Source of the DNA: Endobacter medicaginis | GTDB lineage: Bacteria > Pseudomonadota > Alphaproteobacteria > Acetobacterales > Acetobacteraceae | Assembly (NCBI RefSeq): GCF_014192375.1 | Contig: NZ_JACHXV010000002.1 | Location: 235,569 to 299,568 of the forward strand | Length of the DNA: 64,000 nt | Direction of reading: 5' to 3' | Shown here: in pieces, positions 18,931-28,912 of the stretch | Position numbering within the stretch: the stretch's first letter is position 1 | Layout of the letters: every line of letters starts with the position of its first letter | Position numbers and translations under genes: made by a program | The notes under the pieces: generated by a model | What the model was told of the DNA's origin: nothing | Database searches by the model: none | Seen by the model: the letters and a program-made list of their open reading frames with translations, nothing else

Positions 18931-20156
18931 TGGCGAGCACCGCGAAGTTCCGCAATCTCGACGCGCTCGACGCAAAGGGAAAGCGCGTGCTGCTGCGCGC
19001 CGACCTCAACGTGCCGATGCGCGATGGGGCGGTGAGCGACCTCACCCGCATCGAGCGTCTCGCGCCCACCATCCGCGAACTCGCCGACAAGGGTGGCCGG
19101 GTGATCGTGGTCAGCCATTTCGACCGGCCGAAGGGCAAGCGGGTGCCGGAAATGTCGCTCGCTCCGGTCGCGAAATCGCTGGAGGCCACGCTCGGCCATC
19201 CGGTGCACTTCGCCGATGACTGCGTCGGCCCGGTGGCCGAGGCAGCGGTGGCGGCGCTCAAGGACGGCGAGGTGCTGGTGCTGGAAAACACCCGCTACCA
19301 TGCCGGCGAGGAGGCCAACGACCCCGAGATGTCGAAGGCGCTGGCATCGCTGGCCGATGTCTACGTCAACGACGCCTTCTCCGCCGCCCATCGCGCCCAT
19401 GCCTCGACCGAGGGTGTCGCGCGCCATCTGCCCGCCCATGCCGGGCGGCTGATGGAGGCGGAGCTCAATGCGCTGACGCTGGCGCTCGAGGACCCCGAGC
19501 GCCCGGTCGGCGCGGTGATCGGGGGGGCGAAGATCTCCACCAAGCTCGACCTGATCGGCAACATCCTCTCCAAGGTGGACGTGCTGATCATCGGCGGCGC
19601 GATGGCCAACACTTTCCTCGCAGCGCAGGGCGTGTCCGTCGGCAAGTCGCTCCAGGAGCCGGGCATGCACGACACCGCACGCCAGATCCTGGCGGACGCG
19701 AAGGCGCGCGGCTGCGAGATCATCCTGCCGGTGGATGCGGTGTGTGCCAGCGAGTTCAAGGCGCATGCGGCCACCACCACGGTCGGGATCGACCAGGTGC
19801 CGGCCGACCAGATGATCCTCGACGCCGGTCCGAAGACGGTGGAGCTGCTCAAGGAGAAGCTGGCGGGGCTCAAGACGCTGGTCTGGAACGGGCCGCTGGG
19901 CGCGTTCGAGATCGAGCCGTTCGACGCCGCCACCAACGCGCTGGCGCAGGAGGCGGGCCGTCTGACCCAGGCGGGCAGGCTGCGCTCGGTGGCCGGCGGC
20001 GGCGACACCGTCTCCGCGCTGCGCCATGCGGGGGCGGCAGACCAGATGAGCTATGTGTCCACCGCCGGCGGCGCATTCCTCGAATGGCTGGAAGGCAAGA
20101 CCCTGCCCGGCATCCTCGCCCTCGACGCGCTGCGCGGCATCATCGCCCCGGTCTGA
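18930..20156 (+). CDS. pgk: Phosphoglycerate kinase
   Basis: Transfers phosphate from 1,3-bisphosphoglycerate to ADP. The ATG at 18930 overlaps the gap stop and gives 408 residues, the normal length. Signatures are [11 protein letters not shown], the substrate loop [51 protein letters not shown] and the C-terminal nucleotide loop GGGDTVSAL. It is the last gene of the transketolase-like/gap/pgk operon and is followed by a strong hairpin. Confidence 0.97.
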   Translation: MASTAKFRNLDALDAKGKRVLLRADLNVPMRDGAVSDLTRIERLAPTIRELADKGGRVIVVSHFDRPKGKRVPEMSLAPVAKSLEATLGHPVHFADDCVGPVAEAAVAALKDGEVLVLENTRYHAGEEANDPEMSKALASLADVYVNDAFSAAHRAHASTEGVARHLPAHAGRLMEAELNALTLALEDPERPVGAVIGGAKISTKLDLIGNILSKVDVLIIGGAMANTFLAAQGVSVGKSLQEPGMHDTARQILADAKARGCEIILPVDAVCASEFKAHAATTTVGIDQVPADQMILDAGPKTVELLKEKLAGLKTLVWNGPLGAFEIEPFDAATNALAQEAGRLTQAGRLRSVAGGGDTVSALRHAGAADQMSYVSTAGGAFLEWLEGKTLPGILALDALRGIIAPV

Positions 20157-20160
20157 GAAA

Positions 20161-20194
20161 AACGGGCTGCCGGGCGGATTTCCGGCAGCCCGTT
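20161..20194. terminator. Hairpin after pgk
   Basis: AACGGGCTGCCGG (20161-20173) and CCGGCAGCCCGTT (20182-20194) form a perfect 13-bp stem with an eight-base loop, five bases after the pgk stop. On the minus strand the stem is followed by a short T-run, so it may work in both directions. Confidence 0.75.
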
Positions 20195-20231
20195 AACCTC
20201 GCCTTAACCGGTCGGGGGCGATGCTGGGCGC

Positions 20232-20480
20232 ATGATCTCGACAAGCTCCCTCAGCGCCTTCTCCGTGCCGGGCTCGCTCACCGGTTCCCTCGCCGCCACG
20301 GCGCGCAACACGGTCGCGCAGGTCGCGGCCACGGCCTCCGCCTCGCCGCTGACCGCGACCGCCACAGCGAATGCCGGCCTGTCCGCCGCGACCTCGGCCA
20401 CGCTCGACACAAGTTCGAGCCCGCAGACACATCACGGCGTTCATTCGCATCGCGGCAGCAGGCTTGACCTGTCGATCTGA
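20232..20480 (+). CDS. Small Ala/Ser/Thr-rich protein
   Basis: An 82-residue open frame of low-complexity composition (Ala, Ser, Thr, Leu), ending in a His/Arg patch (HHGVHSHRGSR). Third codon positions are almost all G or C, as in the surrounding genes, which supports coding. There is no signal sequence and no recognised family; the ribosome site is weak. It lies between the pgk terminator and the end of the convergent FNT gene. Confidence 0.45.
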   Translation: MISTSSLSAFSVPGSLTGSLAATARNTVAQVAATASASPLTATATANAGLSAATSATLDTSSSPQTHHGVHSHRGSRLDLSI

Positions 20481-20503
20481 CGGGGACGCGCCGCGTCGCA
20501 CGC

Positions 20504-21409
20504 TCAGCCCCTGCGGAAGCGCTCCAGCGCGCCGACCAGCTTGATCGGCTTGAGTTCGTTGCGTATCTGCGCGTGATTGAGCACCGCCGCCAGCAACGTG
20601 CCACCCAGCACGTTGCCGATCAGCGTCGGCACCAGGAACCGCCAGAGGTAATCGACCACCCCGCCATCGCCGGAAGCCACCGCGAACACGGCCTCGGCCG
20701 AGCCGGCGATGATATGCGGCGTGCCGAGCAGGGCGACCAGGCTGGTGAGCAGGATGATGATCGGCACCTTGGCCGATCCGGCTGCCGGCAGCAGCCACAC
20801 CATCAGCCCGATCAGCCAGCCGGCGATGCCGCCAAGTGCGACCGTATGACCGAAACCGTGTTCCAGGGTGGCATCGCCCAGCTCACGCATTGCCGCCTTC
20901 GTGGCTTCGTCGAATAGCCCGGTCCGGGCGCTGACGATGCCCCAGATCAGCGTCGGCAGCAGATTGGCCACCAGCACGATGCCCCAGACCCGCAAGGTGC
21001 GCAGCACATAGGTCCGGCTCAATTCGGTCAGTGTGGGGATTAGCGCGGTCAGCGTGGTCTCGGTAAAGAGCTGCTGCTGGCCGAGGATGACGATCAGGAA
21101 GCCGATGCTGTAGCCGAGGCTCGACAGCAGATGCGCCCAGGGCGCATGCGGCAGCACCGAGGCGATCGTCGCGTCGGCCAGGAACGAGAATCCCACCGAC
21201 AGCCCGGCCGCCAGCCCCGACAGCGCCAGCCCGGCCGGGGCGCGCTCGAGCTCCTCGATACCCTGCGCACAGATTACCTCATGGATCACCAGCGGCCCGA
21301 CCGGAGCGCGTTCTGCCGCCTGGGCCCGTTCGAGATCATCGAGATGGGGGGAATGACGGCCGGTGGGCGGGGTGGAGTCTTCGGATACGGGATCGGTCGG
21401 GTCACTCAT
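20504..21409 (-). CDS. Formate/nitrite transporter family channel (YfdC-like)
   Basis: A 301-residue inner-membrane protein of the FNT family. The N-terminal 60 residues are hydrophilic and charged, followed by six predicted membrane helices. Family features are LALSGLAAGLSVGFSFLAD, IGFLIVILGQQQLFTETTLTA and a second half ending LIGNVLGGTLLAAVLNHAQI. The long soluble N terminus resembles YfdC rather than FocA. The start is ATG 21409; an in-frame ATG at 21490 would add 27 residues, and neither has a good ribosome site. The substrate (small monovalent anion) is inferred from family. Confidence 0.85.
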   Translation of the reverse strand: MSDPTDPVSEDSTPPTGRHSPHLDDLERAQAAERAPVGPLVIHEVICAQGIEELERAPAGLALSGLAAGLSVGFSFLADATIASVLPHAPWAHLLSSLGYSIGFLIVILGQQQLFTETTLTALIPTLTELSRTYVLRTLRVWGIVLVANLLPTLIWGIVSARTGLFDEATKAAMRELGDATLEHGFGHTVALGGIAGWLIGLMVWLLPAAGSAKVPIIILLTSLVALLGTPHIIAGSAEAVFAVASGDGGVVDYLWRFLVPTLIGNVLGGTLLAAVLNHAQIRNELKPIKLVGALERFRRG

Positions 21410-21581
21410 GCCGATTTTGCAACGTGCCGGAAGAGGCGGCGTTTCACGATCACTTCGTCCTACCAAATCTTTCAAAACCGTTATTTTCATTGCATCGCGC
21501 CGGCAGTTTCGATGACATGATCGTGAGCGCGGCCTGGAGCTGTCTTCAGCGGGCGCCCGGGTGAACGAATTCGGCGTTGAG

Positions 21582-22019
21582 ATGATGATCAAGATGGTTC
21601 GGCCTGTCTGCGGCACTTTCGCCCTGCTTCTCGCCCTTGCCACCCCCCTGGCCGCCCACGCCACGCCCGCAGCGGACGACCAGCCCGGCCCCGCCGACCA
21701 TGCGCTGAGTGCGCGCGCAATGATGGACAATGCCGTGCCGGTCAGCCGGATCGCTCCGGGACAGGTGCAGGTCGTCACCAGCGCGACGCGGCCGGCCCAT
21801 GCTCAGCTTGCCGGCTATCAGTCGGCTCCGCTGCCCGACGAGGACAGCCAGGCCCCGGCCGAGGCTGTCTCGACGGATCCGTCGGTGCGTCCGGCCTTCT
21901 TCAGCCGCAAGACCACCTTCAAGGGCGATGGCTTCATGCGCGGCTCCGACATCGAGACCGATCAGGCGCACCGCCAGAAGCCCTCCGGCGGGCTGTCGCT
22001 CAATATCCCGATGCAGTGA
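21582..22019 (+). CDS. Exported protein of unknown function
   Basis: A 145-residue protein starting ATGATG at 21582 (a GTG at 21561 is an alternative). It has a clear Sec signal (GTFALLLALATPLAAHA, cleavage near residue 28). The mature part is polar and probably extended, rich in Pro, Ala, Asp and Ser, with a conserved-looking C terminus FSRKTTFKGDGFMRGSD. No family recognised. It is convergent with ftsY, with seven bases between stops. Confidence 0.65.
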   Translation: MMIKMVRPVCGTFALLLALATPLAAHATPAADDQPGPADHALSARAMMDNAVPVSRIAPGQVQVVTSATRPAHAQLAGYQSAPLPDEDSQAPAEAVSTDPSVRPAFFSRKTTFKGDGFMRGSDIETDQAHRQKPSGGLSLNIPMQ

Positions 22020-22026
22020 GCCCCGT

Positions 22027-22959
22027 TCAGGGGCGTTCGTAGACCGTCTCGCCGACCAGGCCGCGGGCGAACTCGCCCGCATCGAAGGCACGCAGATCCT
22101 CCGCCTTCTCGCCGACACCGACCGCATGCACCGGCAGGCCATAGGTCTCGGCCAGTGCCACCACCACGCCGCCGCGCGCACTGCCGTCGAGCTTGGTGAC
22201 AACCAGCCCGGTGACGTCCACCATCTCCTTGAACACCCGCACCTGCTCGACCGCATTCTGCCCGGTGGTCGCATCGAGCACCAGCAGCACCGAATGCGGC
22301 GCCGAGGGGTCGAACTTGCGCAGCACGCGGATGATCTTGGCGAGTTCCTCCATCAGGGCGGCCTTGTTGTGCAGACGCCCCGCCGTATCGATCAGCAGCA
22401 GGTCGGCGCCCGCCTTCTGCGCATCCTCGAGACCCTTGTAGGCGAGGCCGGCGGCGTCGGTATTGGGCGGCCCGGAAATCACCGGCGCTCCGACCCGCTC
22501 GCCCCAGACCTGAAGCTGCTCGACCGCCGCGGCGCGGAAGGTGTCGCCGGCGACCATCATCACCTTGCGCCCGACATTGCCGAACGACAGCGCCATCTTG
22601 CCGATCGTGGTGGTCTTGCCGGAGCCGTTGACGCCGACCACCAGCACCACATGCGGACGCTTCGCCGGATCGGGACTGAACGGAACCGCCACCGGAGCCA
22701 ACACGCGCGACACCTCCTCGGCGAGGGCGGCGCGGATTTCCGCGTGCGTGACTTCCGCCCCCCAGCGCGTCGACCGGAAGCGCTCGATCACCCGAGAAGC
22801 GACCGCGGTGCCGAGATCGGCGCCGATCAGCAGTTCCTCGAGTTCGTCAAGCACGCTGTCGTCGAGCGGGCGTCTGACGAACACATGCGCCAGCCCGTCG
22901 CCGAGCTTCTGCGTGCTGCGCTGGAGGCCGTCACGCAGCCGGCCGAAGAATCCAGACAT
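22027..22959 (-). CDS. ftsY: Signal recognition particle receptor FtsY
   Basis: SRP-GTPase that docks ribosome-nascent chain-SRP complexes at the inner membrane. The 310-residue protein lacks the acidic A domain of E. coli, as usual in alphaproteobacteria. It has an N domain (1-95) and a G domain with P-loop GVNGSGKTTT (109-118), DTFRAAA, DTAGRLHN and TKLDGSARGG. The gene starts two bases after the stop of mtaB, so dapF-mtaB-ftsY form one operon. Confidence 0.96.
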   Translation of the reverse strand: MSGFFGRLRDGLQRSTQKLGDGLAHVFVRRPLDDSVLDELEELLIGADLGTAVASRVIERFRSTRWGAEVTHAEIRAALAEEVSRVLAPVAVPFSPDPAKRPHVVLVVGVNGSGKTTTIGKMALSFGNVGRKVMMVAGDTFRAAAVEQLQVWGERVGAPVISGPPNTDAAGLAYKGLEDAQKAGADLLLIDTAGRLHNKAALMEELAKIIRVLRKFDPSAPHSVLLVLDATTGQNAVEQVRVFKEMVDVTGLVVTKLDGSARGGVVVALAETYGLPVHAVGVGEKAEDLRAFDAGEFARGLVGETVYERP

Positions 22960-22960
22960 C

Positions 22961-24211
22961 TCAGATCACCTCCGCGACCAGGCCCGCAGCTCCGGTCTCC
23001 ATCACCCGCGCCGGCAGCAGCCGACCGCCGGTCTCGTCGCCCTCATGCCCGCGCAGCGTCACCGGCGCGAACACCTCCGAATGCCCCTGGGCGCCACGTT
23101 CCAGCAGCACCGAGATCTCGCGTCCGGCGAAGCTGGCGTGAAAGCGGGCCGCATTCGCTTCCCCCGCCGCGCGCAGCCTCGCCGCGCGCGCCCGGCGCTG
23201 CTCGACCGGGATCGCCGGCATGCGTGCGGCCGGCGTCCCGGGCCGCTCGCTGTAGGGGAAGACATGCAGATACGGAATTTCGTAGTCGGTCACGAAGCCC
23301 AGCGTGTCATCGAACTGCGCCTCGGTCTCGGTCGGGAACCCGGCGATCAGATCCGCGCCGATGCCGATCCCGGGGCGCAGTACACGCGCGCGCTCGATCG
23401 CGCGTGCCGCGTCGGCGACCAGATGCCGGCGCTTCATCCGCTTGAGCACCAGATCGGACGCCGCCTGCAGCGACAGGTGCAGATGCGGCATCAGACGCGG
23501 TTCGGCTTCGATCAGCCGCCACAGATCGTCGTCAATCTCGACCGGGTCGAGCGAGGACAGACGAAGGCGCTTCAGCTCCGGCACCAAGGCGAGCAGCCGG
23601 CGCACCATCTGACCCAGCGTCGGCGCGCCAGGCAGATCCGGCCCGTAGGAGGTGATGTCCACTCCGGTCAACACCACCTCGTTATAGCCGGAGGCGACCA
23701 GCGTGCGGACCTGCTCGACCACTGCCCCGACCGGCACCGAGCGGCTCGGCCCGCGGCCATAGGGGATGATGCAGAAGGTGCAGCGATGGTCGCACCCCTG
23801 CTGCACCTGCACGAAGGCCCGCGCCCGGCCGGAGAACTCCGTCACCAGATGGGCGGCAGTCTCCTTCGCCGCCATGATGTCGGAGACCGAATCGCCGCCC
23901 GCCATCGCCTGCGGCGTCCAGCTCGCGGCCGCGAGCTTGTCCTCGTTGCCGAGCACGCGGCTCACGCCGGGCAGCGCCGCCCAGCGCGCGGGATCGATCT
24001 GCGCGGCACAGCCGGTCACCACGATGCGTGCCTCGGGACGGTCTCGATGCGCGCGACGGATCGCCTGCCGCGCCTGACGCTCGGCCTCCGCGGTGACCGC
24101 GCAGGTATTGACCACGATCAGGTCATCGAGCCCGGCGGCATGGCCGCGCATCACCTCGCTCTCATAAGTGTTGAGGCGGCAGCCGAAGGTCAGGATTTCC
24201 GGACCGCTCAT
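22961..24211 (-). CDS. mtaB: tRNA threonylcarbamoyladenosine methylthiotransferase
   Basis: Radical-SAM enzyme that converts t6A37 of tRNA to ms2t6A. I start at ATG 24211, overlapping the dapF stop by four bases, giving 416 residues. The N-terminal UPF0004 domain carries Cys11, Cys37 and Cys68 for the auxiliary cluster. The radical-SAM cluster motif is CDHRCTFC (Cys140, Cys144, Cys147). A TRAM-like C-terminal segment follows. The arrangement dapF-mtaB-ftsY is common in related alphaproteobacteria and separates it from miaB/rimO. Confidence 0.93.
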   Translation of the reverse strand: MSGPEILTFGCRLNTYESEVMRGHAAGLDDLIVVNTCAVTAEAERQARQAIRRAHRDRPEARIVVTGCAAQIDPARWAALPGVSRVLGNEDKLAAASWTPQAMAGGDSVSDIMAAKETAAHLVTEFSGRARAFVQVQQGCDHRCTFCIIPYGRGPSRSVPVGAVVEQVRTLVASGYNEVVLTGVDITSYGPDLPGAPTLGQMVRRLLALVPELKRLRLSSLDPVEIDDDLWRLIEAEPRLMPHLHLSLQAASDLVLKRMKRRHLVADAARAIERARVLRPGIGIGADLIAGFPTETEAQFDDTLGFVTDYEIPYLHVFPYSERPGTPAARMPAIPVEQRRARAARLRAAGEANAARFHASFAGREISVLLERGAQGHSEVFAPVTLRGHEGDETGGRLLPARVMETGAAGLVAEVI

Positions 24212-25017
24212 CCGACGCGGCCTTCGAACACCATGCGGGCGGGACCGCTGAGCCAGACCCCCTCGCCCCGCCATTCGACGGCGAGATCACCGCCCGGCAT
24301 GGCGATGGCGATGCGCTCATACGCCAGCCCGCGGCGGATCGCCGCGACCCCGGCCGCACAGGCGCCCGACCCGCAGGCGAGCGTCGCACCGGCGCCGCGC
24401 TCCCAGACGAACAGCCGCATCGACGCAGCACCCGTCATCTGCGCGAAACCTATGTTGGCGCGGCTCGGAAACAGCGTGTTGGTCTCGAATGCCGCCCCCA
24501 GCCCGGCCACGTCGGTCGCGTCGAGATCGTCGACGAAGAAGGTCACGTGCGGGTTGCCCATCGAGCAGGCGACGGGCGCGCCGGGCAGATCCAGCGCCAG
24601 CGTATCCATCTCGCGCGCAAGCGGAACGTCGCGCCAGCCGAGCCTCGGCGGCCCCATGTCGACGCGCACCTGACCATCTTCCAGCCGCTCGGCCACAAGC
24701 ACGCCGGCGGCGGTCGCGAGGCGATAGCGTCTGCCGGGCACGCCACCGAGCCAGACAACCGCACAGCGGGTGGCATTGCCGCAGGCGCCTGATTCCGTGC
24801 CGTCGGGATTGAAGAAGCGCAGCGCCGCGTCGGCCATCTCGCTCGGGCCGATGGTCATGATCTGGTCGCAGCCGATGCCGAAATGCCGGTTGGCGAGAGC
24901 GACGAGTTGCCTGGGCGATGGGCACGACATGCCATCGCGCAGGTCGAGCACGACGAAATCGTTCCCCGCGCCCTGCATCTTGGCAAAGCGCAGTCCGGCT
25001 GGCAGCGGCACATCCAT
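24208..25017 (-). CDS. dapF: Diaminopimelate epimerase
   Basis: Converts LL- to meso-diaminopimelate for lysine and peptidoglycan synthesis. The 269-residue protein has both catalytic cysteines: Cys79 in SGACGNATRC and Cys215 in TLACGSGACA. It begins with the typical FAKMQGAGNDFVVLD. First gene of the dapF-mtaB-ftsY operon. It starts only 48 bases after the psp-linked gene on the same strand, so read-through from the psp promoter is possible. Confidence 0.96.
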   Translation of the reverse strand: MDVPLPAGLRFAKMQGAGNDFVVLDLRDGMSCPSPRQLVALANRHFGIGCDQIMTIGPSEMADAALRFFNPDGTESGACGNATRCAVVWLGGVPGRRYRLATAAGVLVAERLEDGQVRVDMGPPRLGWRDVPLAREMDTLALDLPGAPVACSMGNPHVTFFVDDLDATDVAGLGAAFETNTLFPSRANIGFAQMTGAASMRLFVWERGAGATLACGSGACAAGVAAIRRGLAYERIAIAMPGGDLAVEWRGEGVWLSGPARMVFEGRVG

Positions 25018-25065
25018 GGTCGGCTGCTCTATAGACCCGGCGGCGCGGGAAGCGAAGGTTTTCCC

Positions 25066-26235
25066 TCAGCCCGGCGGCAGCGGGTGCAGCGGGGGCAACG
25101 GAGGCAGAGGCGGCAGCGGCACCATGGTCGAGCCGTCGGCGCCGTGGCGCAGGGTCAGGGTCGCGTCGTGCGACAGGGTCTGCCGGCTGGTGCCGACATG
25201 GGCCGAGACCTCGCCATCGTCCGAGCCGGCGAGGCTCGCATCGAACACGCCGATCTCGCCCGGGCCGATGCGCAGCGAGCCGGAGCCGCTCATCGCGACG
25301 CCGAGCGCGTCGGTCTGCACCAGCCCGACATGCAGGTCGCCATTGCCGGCGATGTCGAGGCGCGCCGGACCGCTCAGCGTGCCGATCTTGACGTCGCCGG
25401 ATCCACGCTGGCTCAGCACGGTGGTCGCCGCGACCACGCCGAGCGAGATGTCGCCGTCGCCACTGGCATTGATGCGCAGATCGCCGCGCGAATCGCCGAT
25501 CGTCAGACTGCCGGACCCGCTGCGGTTGATCACGGCATCGCCGTCGACGATGGCCACGGAGGCATCGCCATCGGAACTCAGCTCGAGGCGCAGATGACGG
25601 GCGGAGGTGATGGTCAGCTTGCCATCGCCGCCGCGCGTGACCGAGACGTCGCCGTCCATGCCGCCGATCACCAACTCGCCGTCACCGCTCGAATTGACCA
25701 TCAGCGGCATGCCGGCCGGCACCGAGAGATAGACGTCCTGGTCCGAATCGCCCGAGCAGGGGTTGAGGTTCAGCGTGCGGCCCTCACCGCCGGAGAGATT
25801 GGGCAGAGCGTGCCGGGCATAGATGCGCACCTGCCCCGACAGCCCGGCCTGCGGCATGATCGTCAGCTTGCCGTCGCAGCTTCCGCTGATCGACAGCGCG
25901 CCGGCGGCGACCGTCTGCGGCCCAAGCCCGGAGGGCGGTGCGGCGCCACGGAGGCGGGCATGATCGGCGAGCTTCATCTGGCCGAGGATGCTGGCCAGCG
26001 AGCCCATCGCCTGACTGATCGCGGACTCGATCTGACTGTCGTCGATGTCGATATTGATCCGGTCCCCGCCGGAGCTGTGCCGGTGGCGGTCACTGCCGGA
26101 GCGTTCATCGCCGCTGAACCACCAGCACGGGATCAGTACGATCGCGGCGAGCAGGAACACCGCGCGGCGCCGGCGCATGCGGATATCGGCCATGCGTGAG
26201 GGGTCGGTGATCGGGAAGATCTGGAGCTTCGACAT
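25066..26235 (-). CDS. Membrane-anchored adhesin-like repeat protein in psp operon (DUF2807-like)
   Basis: A 389-residue protein from ATG 26235 (MSKLQIFPITD). One membrane helix near residues 23-40 (AVFLLAAIVLIPCWWF) is followed by a Ser/Asp/Gly-rich region of short strand repeats (SGSGSLTIGDSRGDL, GSGDVKIGTLSGPARL). This is the pattern of head-GIN/DUF2807 beta-helix domains. The C terminus is a Pro-Leu repeat. It lies five bases after pspC, so it is the fourth gene of the psp operon and probably has an envelope-stress role. Its ligand is unknown. Confidence 0.8.
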   Translation of the reverse strand: MSKLQIFPITDPSRMADIRMRRRRAVFLLAAIVLIPCWWFSGDERSGSDRHRHSSGGDRINIDIDDSQIESAISQAMGSLASILGQMKLADHARLRGAAPPSGLGPQTVAAGALSISGSCDGKLTIMPQAGLSGQVRIYARHALPNLSGGEGRTLNLNPCSGDSDQDVYLSVPAGMPLMVNSSGDGELVIGGMDGDVSVTRGGDGKLTITSARHLRLELSSDGDASVAIVDGDAVINRSGSGSLTIGDSRGDLRINASGDGDISLGVVAATTVLSQRGSGDVKIGTLSGPARLDIAGNGDLHVGLVQTDALGVAMSGSGSLRIGPGEIGVFDASLAGSDDGEVSAHVGTSRQTLSHDATLTLRHGADGSTMVPLPPLPPLPPLHPLPPG

Positions 26236-26240
26236 CCCGG

Positions 26241-26642
26241 TCAGCCTTCCATGTGCCGGAACTTGCGATCGAGATCGAACTCGCGCGACGTCACACAGGA
26301 CTCCGCCGCCGCGATGCGGGGTTCGAGCAGTTCGAGACGCTGGCGCAGCATCGCCCATTTCGCGCCCAAAGGCGCCTGTGCGGCGGCCGCACCAGGTGCC
26401 TCGGGATTGGCGCGCATGCGGCTGTAGGAGCCGGCGAAACCGCGATACATCGCCTGCGGCCGCTGGCGCATCAGCAGCGCGAGGGCCAGATAGGCGAGCC
26501 CGGTCGGCAGGATCAGGAAGATCGCGCAGACGATGCGCACCAGGGTCGGCGGCAGGTCGAGATCCTGCGCGAGCCCGGCACAGACCCCGGCCGCCAGCGC
26601 CTCGCGGTTCGCCCGCCAGATGCGGGCCTGTTGTTCGGTCAT
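26241..26642 (-). CDS. pspC: Phage-shock protein C domain protein
   Basis: A 133-residue inner-membrane protein starting at ATG 26642. The PspC domain (about 5-65) is clear from WRANREALAAGVCAGLAQDL and the following helix LVRIVCAIFLILPTGLAYLALALL. A C-terminal cytoplasmic helix region of about 60 residues follows. In other proteobacteria PspC senses envelope stress and relieves PspA inhibition of PspF. It is 17 bases downstream of pspB. Confidence 0.88.
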   Translation of the reverse strand: MTEQQARIWRANREALAAGVCAGLAQDLDLPPTLVRIVCAIFLILPTGLAYLALALLMRQRPQAMYRGFAGSYSRMRANPEAPGAAAAQAPLGAKWAMLRQRLELLEPRIAAAESCVTSREFDLDRKFRHMEG

Positions 26643-26659
26643 GAGACGGCCCTCCCTGA

Positions 26660-26902
26660 TCAGACCGGTGTGCGGGTGCGCCAGCCGGCGACCTCGGCGT
26701 CGAGGATGCGTTCGAGATTGGCGATGCGGGTCTCCATCCGCCGAGTCACCTCCCACATCTCGTCGACGGCACGCTGTTCCTCCTGGCTGAGCGTCTGTAC
26801 CTGCTGGAACTGCCGTCGGCGATCGGCGCGACCGCGCATGGCCATCCAGGGCAGGAAGCCGAAAATCAGCAGGATGGTGACGAGACCGGTCAGGTCATGC
26901 AT
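26660..26902 (-). CDS. pspB: Phage-shock protein B
   Basis: An 80-residue protein with one N-terminal membrane helix (LVTILLIFGFLPWMAM) and a basic, then coiled-coil cytoplasmic part (QTLSQEEQRAVDEMWEV). Length and layout match PspB, the partner of PspC. Located between pspA and pspC. Confidence 0.88.
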   Translation of the reverse strand: MHDLTGLVTILLIFGFLPWMAMRGRADRRRQFQQVQTLSQEEQRAVDEMWEVTRRMETRIANLERILDAEVAGWRTRTPV

Positions 26903-26940
26903 GGAAAGGCTCCTTTATCTCCGGCCCCGACGATGATGGC

Positions 26941-27648
26941 TCACTCGCCCTCGCGCGTCGCGACCGAGGTGCCGGGCGTGCCGCGGCCGAGCTTCGCCTT
27001 GAGCTTCGCCAGCTCGTCCTCGACCACCACGTCGTTCTCCAACCCGGCAAGCTCGTCATGCAGCGACGGAACCCCGCTGCGGCGACCCAGCTCCCAGGCT
27101 TCCGAGCGCCCCTCCAGAGCGTCCAGATTGCGCTCGACCTGCTCGAAGCGGGAAAACGCGTCGTTGATGCGTGAATCGTAGAGCGATTCCTTCACCTTGA
27201 GGCGCGAATTTGCCAGATCGTGCCGGGAGCGCAACGCCTGCTCGCGCGTCTTGGCGTCGGCGAGCTTGGCCTGCAGCTTGGCGATGTCGTCATCCTGCTG
27301 GGCCAGACCGAGGCGGATCTGGATGAGTTGCTCCTCCAGAGTCTCGCGCGTCTTCGTCACGTGCCCCTTGGCCGCCAGCGCGCCGCGGGCGAGATCCTCG
27401 CGGTTATGGGTCAGTGCCAGTTCCGCCTTGCGGGCCCATTCGGCCTCCTCGCGGGCGGTCGCGGCGATCCTGCGCTCGAGTTCCTTGCGCTCGGCGATGG
27501 TGCGCACCGCCTGGGAGCGGACCTCGACCAGCGTGTCCTCCATTTCCTGGATGATCAGCCGGATGATCTTCTTCGGATCCTCCGCCTGCGCCAGCATCGC
27601 GTTGATGTTGGAGTTCACGATGTCCGACAGCCTTGAGAAAATGCCCAT
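26941..27648 (-). CDS. pspA: Phage-shock protein A (PspA/IM30/ESCRT-III family)
   Basis: A 235-residue, almost entirely helical protein that coats and protects the inner membrane and inhibits PspF. The N terminus MGIFSRLSDIVNSNINAML is the membrane-binding amphipathic helix, and NAMLAQAEDPKKIIRLIIQEME is the family signature region. A GAGGAG ribosome site precedes the start. First gene of the psp operon, with a sigma-54 promoter about 70 bases upstream and pspF divergent. Confidence 0.94.
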   Translation of the reverse strand: MGIFSRLSDIVNSNINAMLAQAEDPKKIIRLIIQEMEDTLVEVRSQAVRTIAERKELERRIAATAREEAEWARKAELALTHNREDLARGALAAKGHVTKTRETLEEQLIQIRLGLAQQDDDIAKLQAKLADAKTREQALRSRHDLANSRLKVKESLYDSRINDAFSRFEQVERNLDALEGRSEAWELGRRSGVPSLHDELAGLENDVVVEDELAKLKAKLGRGTPGTSVATREGE

Positions 27649-27718
27649 AACCGCTGCTCCTCGATCCTTTTACGGGGCCACGCCGGATGGCCAGCGCCGC
27701 ATGTTCGATGGAAGCGTT

Positions 27719-27733
27719 GCACATGCCGTGCCA
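27719..27733 (-). promoter_or_regulatory. Sigma-54 promoter of the psp operon
   Basis: On the minus strand TGGCACGGCATGTGC has GG at -24 and GC at -12 separated by exactly ten bases, close to the sigma-54 consensus. Transcription would start near 27707 and run into pspA at 27648. The nearby divergent pspF encodes the matching enhancer-binding protein; its sites are expected around 27760-27830. Confidence 0.8.
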
Positions 27734-27830
27734 ACTGCTCCGAAGGGCCGGATCAGGGCGATATTCCGGCTTGCAGCGGCGCCGTAATGACGCAGAATGC
27801 CTAACTCGGCATGGCAAGGCAGACCAGATT

Positions 27831-28880
<1,050 letters not shown>

Positions 28881-28912
28881 CCATACGCCGGACATTTCCC
28901 GCTTGAGGACCA

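Noticed and set aside
15304-18975. A 1223-codon open frame on the minus strand opposite transketolase-like, gap and pgk
   Set aside because: Only its last 168 codons make sense (the lipoprotein at 15304-15810). The rest is the antisense of conserved genes, Arg/His/Asp-rich, a typical artefact of high GC.
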